Source: Cystobacter fuscus DSM 2262
GTDB taxonomy: Bacteria > Myxococcota > Myxococcia > Myxococcales > Myxococcaceae
Length of the DNA: 64,000 nt
Direction: 5' to 3'
Assembly (NCBI RefSeq): GCF_000335475.2
Contig: NZ_ANAH02000064.1
Coordinates: forward strand, 62,001 to 126,000
Made by a program: the position numbers and the translations under genes
Notes under the pieces: model-generated
What the model was told of the DNA's origin: nothing
Database searches by the model: none
Seen by the model: the letters and a program-made list of their open reading frames with translations, nothing else
In this document: positions 55,311 to 63,784 of the stretch, one piece after another
How the letters are laid out: each line of letters starts with the position of its first letter
How positions within the stretch are numbered: the first letter of the stretch is position 1

Positions 55311-55958
55311 TCAGGTCCCTCCCATCTTCGGGGCGGCTTGCTGGATGGCGGCGAGGATTCCCGCGTACGCACCGCAGCGGCACAGGTTGCCGCTCATGTA
55401 CTCGCGGATCTGCTCCGGGGACGTGGCGTGGCCCTCGCGAACACAGGCCACCGCCGCCATGATCTGCCCGGGTGTGCAATAGCCGCACTGCAGGGCATCG
55501 TGATCGATGAAGGCCTGCTGCATGGGGTGCAGCGGCCCGTCCTTCGGTGACAGCCCCTCGATCGTCGTGAGCTCCTGCTCATCGGCCTGGACGGCGACGG
55601 TGAGGCAGGACGCGACACGGCGGCCCCCGAGGTGGACGGTGCAGGCCCCACACTGGCCATGGTCACAGCCCTTCTTGGCACCAGTCAGTTGGAGTTGCTC
55701 GCGCAGGACATCCAGCAGGGACGAGCGCGGATCGAGCTCGAGCTCGGTCGTCGTTCCATTGACGAGGAGCCGGGTGGTCGTCCTCGGGTTGTTCACCGGC
55801 CTGTCGGGAGCCGTACAGGCCGTTCCGAGCGCCGACACTCCGCCGGCCGAGACCGCCACGGCGAGGGTGCCCACGGTGAACTCGCGTCGGGAGAGAGGAA
55901 GGTCTGCCTTTGGCTCGGCGCTGGCGTCCGGCGTGTCGGGTGTCTCAGGTGTCTTCAT
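55311..55958 (-). CDS. PaoA-like 2Fe-2S subunit with Tat signal
   Basis: This is a 215-residue iron-sulfur subunit. Residues 23-50 are a twin-arginine signal (LSRREFTVG). Two 2Fe-2S sites are visible: a ferredoxin-like one with CDHGQCGAC near 100 and an alpha-helical one with CGYCTPGQ near 160 and CRC near 195. The Tat signal implies that the folded three-subunit enzyme is exported with its cofactors, as for E. coli PaoABC, an aldehyde detoxification enzyme. The ATG at 55958 was chosen because longer versions precede the signal with unrelated sequence. A PaoD-type maturation gene is not in the window. Confidence 0.85.
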   Translation of the reverse strand: MKTPETPDTPDASAEPKADLPLSRREFTVGTLAVAVSAGGVSALGTACTAPDRPVNNPRTTTRLLVNGTTTELELDPRSSLLDVLREQLQLTGAKKGCDHGQCGACTVHLGGRRVASCLTVAVQADEQELTTIEGLSPKDGPLHPMQQAFIDHDALQCGYCTPGQIMAAVACVREGHATSPEQIREYMSGNLCRCGAYAGILAAIQQAAPKMGGT

Positions 55959-56248
55959 GTGCGTCCCCGGGAGCGGGTCATCGCCGTGTGGGCCCGGTTC
56001 GATCACCCGGGCCGCATATGGATAGAGGGACGCGGTGGCCCGGAGAAGACGAGGGAGATTGTCTTCACCTTTCAGGATCCACGAACAATGCGGAGTGGCG
56101 GGGCGCGGAGGCGCTGCATCGCTTCGCCGCCTCGCGTCAAGGCCCCTCGCGCCGAAGAGGCGCGACAGAGGCTCGCCCCCCCCCGCGCAGTGGTTACGGA
56201 AATTCACCTATAGTGGGATTTTCAACACCTCCCACTTTCGGAGCAGTG
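55959..56248. promoter_or_regulatory. Divergent promoter region
   Basis: This 290-base region separates the Pao operon from the lyase-like gene and should hold both promoters. A TATAGT at about 56211-56216 could serve as a -10 for the lyase-like gene, but no matching -35 is evident. No operator is recognised. Confidence 0.35.
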
Positions 56249-57571
56249 ATGTCGAAGAGTGCCCATCTGGCTTCCCAGGGAATGAGCCACCAGGACGTGC
56301 TCGCGCGGATGCGCGCGATGCGCACCGACGATGCCCGCTGGCAGGAGGGCCGCACGTGGAGCCTCGTCTACAACGCGGGCGAGGAGCTCCGCCGGGTGGC
56401 CGCCGAGGCCTATACCGAGTTCATGTCCGAAAATGGCCTGAGCCCCCTGGCCTTCCCCAGCCTGAGGCGCTTCGAGGCCGAGGTGCTGACGATCGCGGCG
56501 GAGCTGTTTCACGGAGACACGGCCGCCGGCACCATGACGTCCGGTGGCACCGAGTCCATCCTCATGGCCATCAAGACGGCGCGTGACTTCGCCCGGGCCG
56601 AGCGTGGCATCACCGAGCCGGAGATGGTGTTGCCCGCCTCGGTGCACCCCGCCTTCCAGAAGGCGGCGCACTACTTCGGGGTCAAGGCGTTGAACATCCC
56701 CGTCGGGGCGGATCTGCGCGCCGACGTGGAGGCCATGCGCGCCGCCATTGGTCCGCGCACGGTGCTCGTCGTCGGCTCGGCGCCCTCCTATCCGCACGGG
56801 GTGGTGGATCCCATCTCCGAGCTGGCCGCCTTGGCCCAGGAGAAAGGCGTGCTCTTCCACGTGGATGCGTGCCTGGGCGGCTTCCTGCTGCCCTTCGCGC
56901 GACGGCTCGGCCATGCCATCCCCGAGTTCGACTTCGCGGTGCCCGGGGTCACCAGCATCTCGGCGGACCTGCACAAGTACGGCTACGCGGCCAAGGGCGC
57001 GTCCGTCGTCCTCTACCGCACGCCCGAGCTGCGCCGGTACCAGTTCTTCACCTTCGCCGGGTGGAGCGGCGGCCTCTACGCCTCGCCCTCCATGGCGGGC
57101 ACGCGCCCCGGAGGCGCCATCGCCGCGGCCTGGGCCGTGCTCAAGTACCTCGGCGAGGAGGGCTACCTGCGGCTGTCGCGCCAGGTGCTCGACACCTCCC
57201 GGGCCCTGCGCGAGGGCATCGCCGCGGTGCCCGGGTTGAAGCTGCTGGGGGATCCCTCGCTGAGCATCTTCGCGTTCTCCTCGGACTCGCTGGATGTCTA
57301 CGCCCTGGGGGATGCCATGGAGGCGCGGGGCTGGAAGCTGGACCGGCAGATGTCGCCGCCCGCGCTGCACCTGATGGTGACGCCCGCCCATGCGGCGGTG
57401 GTACAGCCCTTCCTCGCGGACTTGCGCGCGTGTGCCGCGCTGCTCGCCTCCGGCGCGCCCGCACCGGATGGCAGCGCCGCCATGTACGGCATGCTGGGCT
57501 CCATTCCCGACCGCGCCCAGGCCGAGGGCTTCCTCCTGCAGTTCATGGACGGGCTGTACTCGGCGGAATGA
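56249..57571 (+). CDS. PLP-dependent sphingosine-1-phosphate-lyase-like enzyme
   Basis: This is a 440-residue fold-type I PLP enzyme. TSGGTESILMAIK near 98 binds the cofactor phosphate, HVDACLGGF near 205 holds the Asp contacting the pyridine N, and ISADLHKYGYAAKG near 240 provides the Schiff-base Lys. These blocks are close to sphingosine-1-phosphate lyase, more so than to amino acid decarboxylases. S1P lyase cleaves long-chain-base phosphate to phosphoethanolamine and a fatty aldehyde. Myxobacteria make sphingolipids, so this fits, though other substrates are possible. It overlaps the DUF819 gene (ATGA). No N-terminal membrane helix is present, unlike the eukaryotic enzyme. Confidence 0.78.
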   Translation: MSKSAHLASQGMSHQDVLARMRAMRTDDARWQEGRTWSLVYNAGEELRRVAAEAYTEFMSENGLSPLAFPSLRRFEAEVLTIAAELFHGDTAAGTMTSGGTESILMAIKTARDFARAERGITEPEMVLPASVHPAFQKAAHYFGVKALNIPVGADLRADVEAMRAAIGPRTVLVVGSAPSYPHGVVDPISELAALAQEKGVLFHVDACLGGFLLPFARRLGHAIPEFDFAVPGVTSISADLHKYGYAAKGASVVLYRTPELRRYQFFTFAGWSGGLYASPSMAGTRPGGAIAAAWAVLKYLGEEGYLRLSRQVLDTSRALREGIAAVPGLKLLGDPSLSIFAFSSDSLDVYALGDAMEARGWKLDRQMSPPALHLMVTPAHAAVVQPFLADLRACAALLASGAPAPDGSAAMYGMLGSIPDRAQAEGFLLQFMDGLYSAE

Positions 57572-58689
57572 TCGGACCTCTTCAAGTCCTGGCCCTGGTG
57601 GGCTTTCCGGCACTGGCCCTGCTCGCCGCGCGCCACGTCAAACAGGTGGCGTGGGTGGGGCCGGTGGTCGTCTGCTACGCCTTTGGCATCCTGCTGGGCA
57701 ACGTGCCGGGCGTGGTGCTGTCGGAGCGGCTGAGCCTGTCGGTGAGCGAGGCCGCCGTGCCGCTCGCCATCCCCCTGCTGCTGTTCTCCACGGACGTGCG
57801 CCGGTGGTGGCGGCTGGCGCGCTCCACGTTGCTGTCGTTCGTCCTGGCGTGTGCGTCGGCCATGGCGGGCTCGGCGCTCGTGGGCCTCCTGGTCCGGGAG
57901 CGCTCGGACGAGTGGTGGAAGATGTCCGGCATGCTGGTGGGCGTCTACACGGGGGGCACCGCCAACATGAACGCCATCGGGCTGGCGCTCCGGGTGCGCG
58001 AGGAGACGCTCATCCTCTTGAACACCGCGGACATCGTCGTGGGGGCCGTGTACCTGCTCTTCCTCGTGACGGTGGCGCAGCGGCTCGCCCTGAAGTTCCT
58101 GCCGCCTTTTCCCAGGGCCACGGGCTGGGACGACGCGCCGGAGCAGGGGCGGGCGGAGCTCTGCCCGCGGCGACAGGTGGGGGGCATGGTGCTGGCCCTG
58201 CTGCTGGCGGCGGCGCTCGTGGGCCTGTCGGTGGGGGCGTCCCAGGTGGTGATGGGGGGCTTGGAGCCGCCGCTGGTGTTGCTGGTGCTGACCTCGTTGA
58301 GCCTGGCCGCGTCCTTCCTCCCGGCGGTGCGCCACCTGCCCAGCTACGCGCTGGGGGACTACGCGCTGCTCGTCTTCTGCGTGGCGGTGGGCACGCTCGC
58401 GGACGCCAGCCGCCTGGGGGAGGCGAGCCTGTTCGTCTTCGCCTTCTGCGCGGCGGTGGTGGGGGTGTCCGTGGGGCTGCACTTCGCGCTCGCGGCGCTC
58501 TTCCGCATCGACGCGGACACCGCGCTCATCACCTCCACGGCCACCATCTTCGGGCCGCCCTTCATCGGTCCGGTGGCGCGCGCGCTGCGCAACCGCGAGC
58601 TCGTGGTGTCCGGGCTCACCACGGGACTCATGGGCTACGCGGTGGGAACCTACCTGGGTCTGGCCGTGGCCTGGTTGCTGCGGCCCTGA
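57568..58689 (+). CDS. DUF819-family membrane protein
   Basis: This is a 373-residue protein with about ten membrane segments. It has the DUF819 pattern of two related halves, with YTGGTANMNAIG near 130 and ATIFGPPFIGPVAR near 325, both Gly-rich breaks within helices that resemble transporter re-entry loops. The ATG at 57568 overlaps the lyase stop, so synthesis is coupled. DUF819 members are sometimes called carboxylate or glycolipid-related permeases, but no substrate is firmly known. Coupling with an S1P-lyase-like enzyme suggests transport of a lipid headgroup or product, an inference only. Confidence 0.75.
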   Translation: MIGPLQVLALVGFPALALLAARHVKQVAWVGPVVVCYAFGILLGNVPGVVLSERLSLSVSEAAVPLAIPLLLFSTDVRRWWRLARSTLLSFVLACASAMAGSALVGLLVRERSDEWWKMSGMLVGVYTGGTANMNAIGLALRVREETLILLNTADIVVGAVYLLFLVTVAQRLALKFLPPFPRATGWDDAPEQGRAELCPRRQVGGMVLALLLAAALVGLSVGASQVVMGGLEPPLVLLVLTSLSLAASFLPAVRHLPSYALGDYALLVFCVAVGTLADASRLGEASLFVFAFCAAVVGVSVGLHFALAALFRIDADTALITSTATIFGPPFIGPVARALRNRELVVSGLTTGLMGYAVGTYLGLAVAWLLRP

Positions 58690-58721
58690 AGCACTTCTTC
58701 AATCCGCTCGCGCGAGGCGGT

Positions 58722-60188
58722 ATGAGCACGGGGGAGCGCGCCCTCATGTCCACTCCGCCCCCCCCTTCCTCCGCGTCACGCTCCACGGCCCTGTCCCTCC
58801 TGCTGACGCCGAGGGCCTGGGCCGGATGGGTGCTGGGGCTCGTCGGCGTGGCGTCCCTGGCGCGGATCATGGCGAGGCAGCTCTTCCTCGACGGAGACAC
58901 GGAGGATCTGCTCCGGTGCGCCGACGGGGTGCGCGAGTGCCTGGCCGCGGGGCGCTGGGCGGGTTGCACCGAGGCCGGCAAATGGCCCCTGTTGCAATAC
59001 GTGCCCGCGCTCCTGACGCGTCTGGCCGGGGGCTCGACGGAGGCGGCGGGGCAGGTGCTCTGCTACCTGAGCCTCGTCTCCTTCTTCGCGCTGCTCGCCA
59101 TGACGTGGCGCACCTTGAGCGCGCGCTCGCGCCCGGTGGCGGTGGCGGCGGTGCTCGTGCTGGCCAGTGGACTGCTCTTCCACTACGCCACGCGCTCGTT
59201 CGGGGAGATGGGGGCCACCTTCGCGGCGGCGGCCTTCGCCGCGGCCTGGGTGAGCCGCCGGAGTCCGGGACTCGTGGCCACGCTGGCGTTCGTCCTCGGG
59301 CTCACCAAGGAGACGGCGTTCCCCTTCATCGCCCTGTTGGGGGCCACGTGCGTGGCGGTGCACCAGGTGCCGGGCCAGCCGTGGCGCGAGCTGCTGCGCG
59401 CCGAGCGCGGACGTCTGGTGGGCAGCGCCGCCGCCGTGGTGCTCAGCGGGGCGTTGTCGGCCGCGTTCAATCTCTTCCGCTTCGGCACTCCCTACAACGC
59501 GCGCTACCTGGAGGAAGCGGGGTGGGGTCCCTCCGTGCTGGTTCAACTGGAGCAGCTGGTCGCGTTGTGGGTGGCACCCAACGCGGGGCTCCTCTTCTTC
59601 TGGCCCTTCCTGGCGGTGCTGCTGGCCGCGCTCGCGATCGCGGTGACGCGGCGGGTGTGGCGCGGTGAAGCAGCGGCGGTCTCGGCGCTTCCCCTGGTGG
59701 GCGTGGTCGCGCTGGTGGGCCTGCTGTGCGTCCTGCTGTCGCGCTGGTGGGCCCCCTTCGGCTGGTGGGCCTGGGGCTCGCGCCTGGTGATTCCCTGGCT
59801 GCCCGCGGCCCTGCTCGTGCTGCTGTACGCGTATGCCGGGACGGCCGAGTCCCTGCTCCGCCCCCTCGTGGTCACGCCGATGAGGGCGGCCCTGCTGGCG
59901 CTCGTCCTGATGGTGGCCGCCATGCCCCACCTGGTGAGCATCTACCGATCCAACGAGCTGCTCAACGCGCTGTTCGTCGACCAGGGGATGTGCCCCGGGC
60001 CGGACTCGCCGGAAACCTCCGCGCTGTACTGGCGCTGCCTCCGGGCCGAGGCCTGGACCCACCCCTGGTCCCTGCTGCACGCGTACCGGATGATTCCCAC
60101 GACGGACATGCCCAAGCGCGCGCTGTGGTATCCCGCCCTGCTGGCGCTCGGCTGCGTGTGGCTGCGGCGCTCGGCACGCGTCTCCTAG
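58722..60188 (+). CDS. Multi-spanning membrane protein, glycosyltransferase-like
   Basis: This is a 488-residue protein with about ten to twelve hydrophobic segments and a long extracytoplasmic loop after the first (about 50-90, with several Cys). This plan is like GT-C or ArnT/PMT-type glycosyltransferases, where an acidic pair in the first loop matters; here LDGDTEDLLR near 55 is a candidate. Two starts are possible: ATG 58722 with GAGG and ATG 58746 with GGGGGAG. It follows the DUF819 gene by 32 bases and may share its transcript. I cannot name donor or acceptor. Confidence 0.6.
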   Translation: MSTGERALMSTPPPPSSASRSTALSLLLTPRAWAGWVLGLVGVASLARIMARQLFLDGDTEDLLRCADGVRECLAAGRWAGCTEAGKWPLLQYVPALLTRLAGGSTEAAGQVLCYLSLVSFFALLAMTWRTLSARSRPVAVAAVLVLASGLLFHYATRSFGEMGATFAAAAFAAAWVSRRSPGLVATLAFVLGLTKETAFPFIALLGATCVAVHQVPGQPWRELLRAERGRLVGSAAAVVLSGALSAAFNLFRFGTPYNARYLEEAGWGPSVLVQLEQLVALWVAPNAGLLFFWPFLAVLLAALAIAVTRRVWRGEAAAVSALPLVGVVALVGLLCVLLSRWWAPFGWWAWGSRLVIPWLPAALLVLLYAYAGTAESLLRPLVVTPMRAALLALVLMVAAMPHLVSIYRSNELLNALFVDQGMCPGPDSPETSALYWRCLRAEAWTHPWSLLHAYRMIPTTDMPKRALWYPALLALGCVWLRRSARVS

Positions 60189-60260
60189 CGGAGACGGGGA
60201 GAGGACAGCAGCCGTCGTCTCCGCCGGTCCCACTGGCGCGGTTGGGTTCTGCTAGAGTCG

Positions 60261-62168
60261 GTGACTTCGGAGGTCTACGTCCTGGTCATCTGCCTGCCCC
60301 AACCCGGCGCCATGGTGGGCGCCTATCGCATCATCGAGAAGCTGGGCCGGGGAGGCTCGGGCCACGTCTACAAGGCGGAGCGGGGCGGGCGCTTCTACGC
60401 CATCAAGGTGCTCGACACCCTGGAGGAGGGCGGTTGGTCCCGGCGCGAGCTCGCGGCCATGCTGCGGCTGTCCCTGGACAACGTGGTGCGCTTCAAGTCG
60501 TTCGACCGGTGGCCGGACGCGGAGGTGGGCTACCCGTGCATCGTCATGGAGTTCGTCCCCGGCCCGTCGCTGGAGGACTGGGCGCGGCGCCTCAATCCCT
60601 CGGTCCGCGCCGTGCTGACCGTCTTCCACAAGGCGGTGATGGCGCTCGAGGACATCTTCGAGCTCGGGGTGCTGCACCGGGACATCAAGGCGTCCAACAT
60701 CCTCATCCGGGAGCATGACGGCGAGCCGGTGTTGATCGACTTCGGCTTCAGCGCCGTGCGGGGAGACCCGATGCGGACGGTGCCGGGCATGCTGCCGCCG
60801 GGAACGCCGGAGTACCGCAGCCCCGAGGCCGTGCGCTTCGTCCGGGGCGAGTCCCGGGCGCTGACGTACACGTATGGCCTGTCCGACGAGCTGTGGGCGG
60901 CGGGGGTGCTGCTGTACTGGCTGCTCACGGACACGCTGCCCTTCGGCTCCCGGAACACGCCGGGGTTGAATGACCGCATCCGCCTGGAGACGCCCCTGGC
61001 GCCCCACGTGCTCAACCCCCGGGTTCCCGAGGCGGTCGGCCGGCTGTGTCTGCGCATGTTGGAGAAGGAGCCCCGGGCGCGGTTTCAAACCCACGAGGCG
61101 CTCCTCGTGGCGTTGGAGGAGCTGCTCGCGGGCTCCGAAGGGGAGGTGAGCTGGGACCAGCCATTGCTCGACCCCGAGCCGCCGCGGCTGGAAGGGGAGG
61201 GCGGCTCGGACCTGGAGGGGGACGAGAGCGGGTTTCCGGGGAGGGCGCCCAGGCGCCGGCGGGGGCAGGGGACGTGGGAGGAGCGTTCCGGGCCCGGGGT
61301 GGCTCCGGCTGGGGAGCAGCGCGTGCCGGGCGGGAAGAAGACGCCTCCATGGACGTGGGGGTGGATGCTGCTGGGACTCGTGCTCGCGGTCTGCGCCGTG
61401 GCGCTCTGGCATCGAGCGAGCTCCCCACCTGTCACGTCCACCCAGGGTAGGGAAACGGAACAGGCCATGTTTGTCCATGAAATGGCGCGGGCGGGGGAGC
61501 CATCCCAAGCTCAACCGGACGCGGCGCCTGACAGGGCACAACCCCCCGCGTCATCCCAGACACCCATGTCCCATTCCGCCGATGTGAATCAGACCCCGTC
61601 CCGGCAGTCCACTCCTCCCCGCGGTGAGGTGGGGCGTTCCTGCTGGAAGACGGTCGCCCTGGGCGCCCTGGCCGGTGCGGTGCTCGAAGGCTGCACGGGC
61701 GCGACGGCGCCCCAGGTGCGCCCCTCGCCCCCGCCCGTCATCGAGTGCCCCGCTGGCTGGAAGGAAACCCATGAGCTGTTTGGACTGCGCCGCATGGACA
61801 TCGAGGTCGTGCAAGTGGGGACGGATGGGGAGATGGGGATGACCGCCGAGGTGAAGGAGGGCCCCGTGACCGTGATGTTGGGCGAACGTTGGGCGCGGAT
61901 GCCGCGAGGCACTGTCTTCACCGGGACCTTCAAGTTTGGGGAGAACAGGTTTGGAGAATTCCGAATCTTCGGCCGCTTCGATCATGCCCAGACGCAAGAG
62001 GGGCGGCGCTACCCGATCTGCGTTCAAGCCTTGCTCTACGGGCCAGCCGATTATTGTGAGCGTCCGGGAATTGGCCTCTGCCCGGCGGACGGAAGTACGC
62101 CACCGGGCCATGTGCGGCTCTGGCAGCGCTTCACCGTGGGGACGACGAAGAACTTCGGGGAAGAGTGA
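60261..62168 (+). CDS. Hanks-type Ser/Thr kinase with lipoprotein-like C-terminal domain
   Basis: This is a 635-residue protein. The kinase domain (about 20-290) has LGRGGSGHVYK, Lys49, an intact HRDIKASN loop and DFG. A membrane helix lies near 365-385 (WGWMLLGLVLAVCAVALWH). After a Pro/Ser-rich linker, a second hydrophobic stretch ends at LEGC (about residue 475) like a lipoprotein leader and is followed by a globular domain of about 150 residues with four Cys. The tail may be a fused lipoprotein. The GTG start at 60261 is uncertain; an ATG at 60312 cuts into the kinase approach strand. It overlaps the DUF2381 gene, the usual partner in myxobacteria. Confidence 0.75.
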   Translation: MTSEVYVLVICLPQPGAMVGAYRIIEKLGRGGSGHVYKAERGGRFYAIKVLDTLEEGGWSRRELAAMLRLSLDNVVRFKSFDRWPDAEVGYPCIVMEFVPGPSLEDWARRLNPSVRAVLTVFHKAVMALEDIFELGVLHRDIKASNILIREHDGEPVLIDFGFSAVRGDPMRTVPGMLPPGTPEYRSPEAVRFVRGESRALTYTYGLSDELWAAGVLLYWLLTDTLPFGSRNTPGLNDRIRLETPLAPHVLNPRVPEAVGRLCLRMLEKEPRARFQTHEALLVALEELLAGSEGEVSWDQPLLDPEPPRLEGEGGSDLEGDESGFPGRAPRRRRGQGTWEERSGPGVAPAGEQRVPGGKKTPPWTWGWMLLGLVLAVCAVALWHRASSPPVTSTQGRETEQAMFVHEMARAGEPSQAQPDAAPDRAQPPASSQTPMSHSADVNQTPSRQSTPPRGEVGRSCWKTVALGALAGAVLEGCTGATAPQVRPSPPPVIECPAGWKETHELFGLRRMDIEVVQVGTDGEMGMTAEVKEGPVTVMLGERWARMPRGTVFTGTFKFGENRFGEFRIFGRFDHAQTQEGRRYPICVQALLYGPADYCERPGIGLCPADGSTPPGHVRLWQRFTVGTTKNFGEE

Positions 62169-63079
62169 TGACCCGCGGCGTCCTCCTGGCGCTGGTCTTG
62201 CTCTCGGGGCGCGTGCGAGCCGCCGCACCGGAGGGGGTTGCCGACTGCGCCGCGTCCTCTCGGGTAGACCTGGGGGAGGCCTCTACCCGAGCCGTGCACC
62301 AAGTGTGTGTCAGCCCGGCTCAGCCGACCACCCTGGTTTTCGACTCCCCCCTGGCATGGGGTGCCGTGAAGGTTGAACCAGAAGAACGATTGGCCGATTG
62401 GGCCCAGGGGAGGGAAGGCCGGAGTGTCATGGTGCTTCCTCGCGCGGATCTCCTGGCGGGTGAGCGCGTCAAACTCAAGGTGCTCTTCGCGGGGAACGCG
62501 GAGCCAGCCCGGGCGGAGTTCTGGCTGGTGGGTCATCCATCACAGGGCGCACGAAGGGTGGAAGTATTCCGCCATGAGCGACCACCGGACGGGTCATGGC
62601 GGGAGGTCAATGAAGCGAGGGCCGAAGTGCGCCAATGCCAGCAAGACAAGGCGCGCCTCCTGGCGGAGCGTGAGTCTCCAGGTGGACTCATGGGGATCGC
62701 ATGGCTCGAGCGTGAACAAGACCGTCAATGGAAGGCGCTTTCACGCTCCCTCATCCGAGTCCCCGGAAGCACTCTTCACTCCACGAAGGCCAGGAGTCAC
62801 CGCCAGGCGGAGAGTGTGGCGGTCCGGGTTCACCTCCTGAACCAGGCATCCACTCCCTGGCGCGCGGCGGGCGCGGTGCTGTCGGATGGCTCGGGAAGGA
62901 AGCTCGAGCTGTTGGTGTGGCAGCAGGGGCCTATCGCCCCGGGGGGGGAGGGCGTGGTCGTGGTCGGTGTCCAACGGGCTCCCGCGCGACTGCGTTGCCC
63001 CTGCGGGCTCGAACTCTGGGAAGAGGGGAGGGCCCGAATCGTCACCCTCCGGCAGGTGAACTTCCCCTCCACGGAGTAG
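62168..63079 (+). CDS. DUF2381 family protein
   Basis: This is a 303-residue exported protein with a short signal peptide (residues 1-19, VRA cleavage). The body is beta-rich with RVKLKVLFAGNAEPARAEFWLVGHP near 105-125, then a coiled segment with AEVRQCQQDKARLLAE and a C-terminal beta domain (about 200-300). This is the plan of the Myxococcus paralogous family DUF2381 (TIGR02268), usually encoded directly after a kinase, as here. Its start overlaps the kinase stop (TGATG). It may bind the extracytoplasmic part of the kinase. Molecular role is unknown. A GTG one codon earlier is the alternative start. Confidence 0.75.
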   Translation: MTRGVLLALVLLSGRVRAAAPEGVADCAASSRVDLGEASTRAVHQVCVSPAQPTTLVFDSPLAWGAVKVEPEERLADWAQGREGRSVMVLPRADLLAGERVKLKVLFAGNAEPARAEFWLVGHPSQGARRVEVFRHERPPDGSWREVNEARAEVRQCQQDKARLLAERESPGGLMGIAWLEREQDRQWKALSRSLIRVPGSTLHSTKARSHRQAESVAVRVHLLNQASTPWRAAGAVLSDGSGRKLELLVWQQGPIAPGGEGVVVVGVQRAPARLRCPCGLELWEEGRARIVTLRQVNFPSTE

Positions 63080-63146
63080 CTCCCCGCCCAGTGCTTCGTT
63101 CCGGGAGTGAGGGAGACCCGCCGGCTCCGTTCCAAAGGCCATCCGG

Positions 63147-63773
63147 TCAGTAGACGATGCAGTCGAACTTCTCGATGACGGCCCTTAGTTCTTCCGGGGT
63201 GGTCTCGTATCGCTTCGCGATGGAGAGGGCGTGTTCGGTCAAGGCTGCCGTGAGGGGAGGCTCCTTGCGCAGCGTCTCAATGATAATGGGGCCCACTCGG
63301 CCCGGCCACGGGACGCTGTTGAGTTCATTGCTTCTGCCAACAGGGTCCAGGATGGTGAAGCAGGGCCACTTGGGAAAGCGCAGGGTGCGAGGATCGCAAC
63401 CCATGAATCGACAGCCGTCCAGTTGGGCCTCGGTGAAGTCGCAGTCCTCGATGGAGCCGTGCTCCCAACCTGGGCTGTAACCGGGCCAGTGGCCGAAGTC
63501 GCACCCGGACAGACGCCCCTTGAATTGGCAACCCTTGAGGGAGGCCTTCACCCATTCCTGGTGGTTCTTCAACTCCTGTTTCACCTCGAAGGCACAGTCG
63601 ATGAACCGCGCGCCTCCGTGAATGAGCAGGTTCCTTCCGGAGACCTTCAGCACGAGAGTGCAGTTCCTGAAGGTCACGTCGGAACCAAAGAAGTAGAGTG
63701 AACCCTTGTCTGTCAGTTCCAGTCGCTCTTTTTCGATTGTTCGGCTCTCGAAGAAGACCTTGTTGTAGAGCAT
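63147..63773 (-). CDS. Probable immunity protein, pentapeptide-like beta-helix
   Basis: This is a 208-residue soluble protein. Residues about 25-125 have short beta turns with regularly spaced Cys/Phe (FRNCTLVL, FIDCAF, LKGCQF, LSGCDF, IEDCDF, LDGCRF), like a pentapeptide-repeat or right-handed beta-helix fold. The last 50 residues form helices. It starts 11 bases after the end of a toxin-like gene and is read in the same direction, as immunity genes are. I recognise no named immunity family. Binding to the upstream toxin is inferred from position alone. Confidence 0.55.
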   Translation of the reverse strand: MLYNKVFFESRTIEKERLELTDKGSLYFFGSDVTFRNCTLVLKVSGRNLLIHGGARFIDCAFEVKQELKNHQEWVKASLKGCQFKGRLSGCDFGHWPGYSPGWEHGSIEDCDFTEAQLDGCRFMGCDPRTLRFPKWPCFTILDPVGRSNELNSVPWPGRVGPIIIETLRKEPPLTAALTEHALSIAKRYETTPEELRAVIEKFDCIVY

Positions 63774-63784
63774 CCGCCGCCCTC

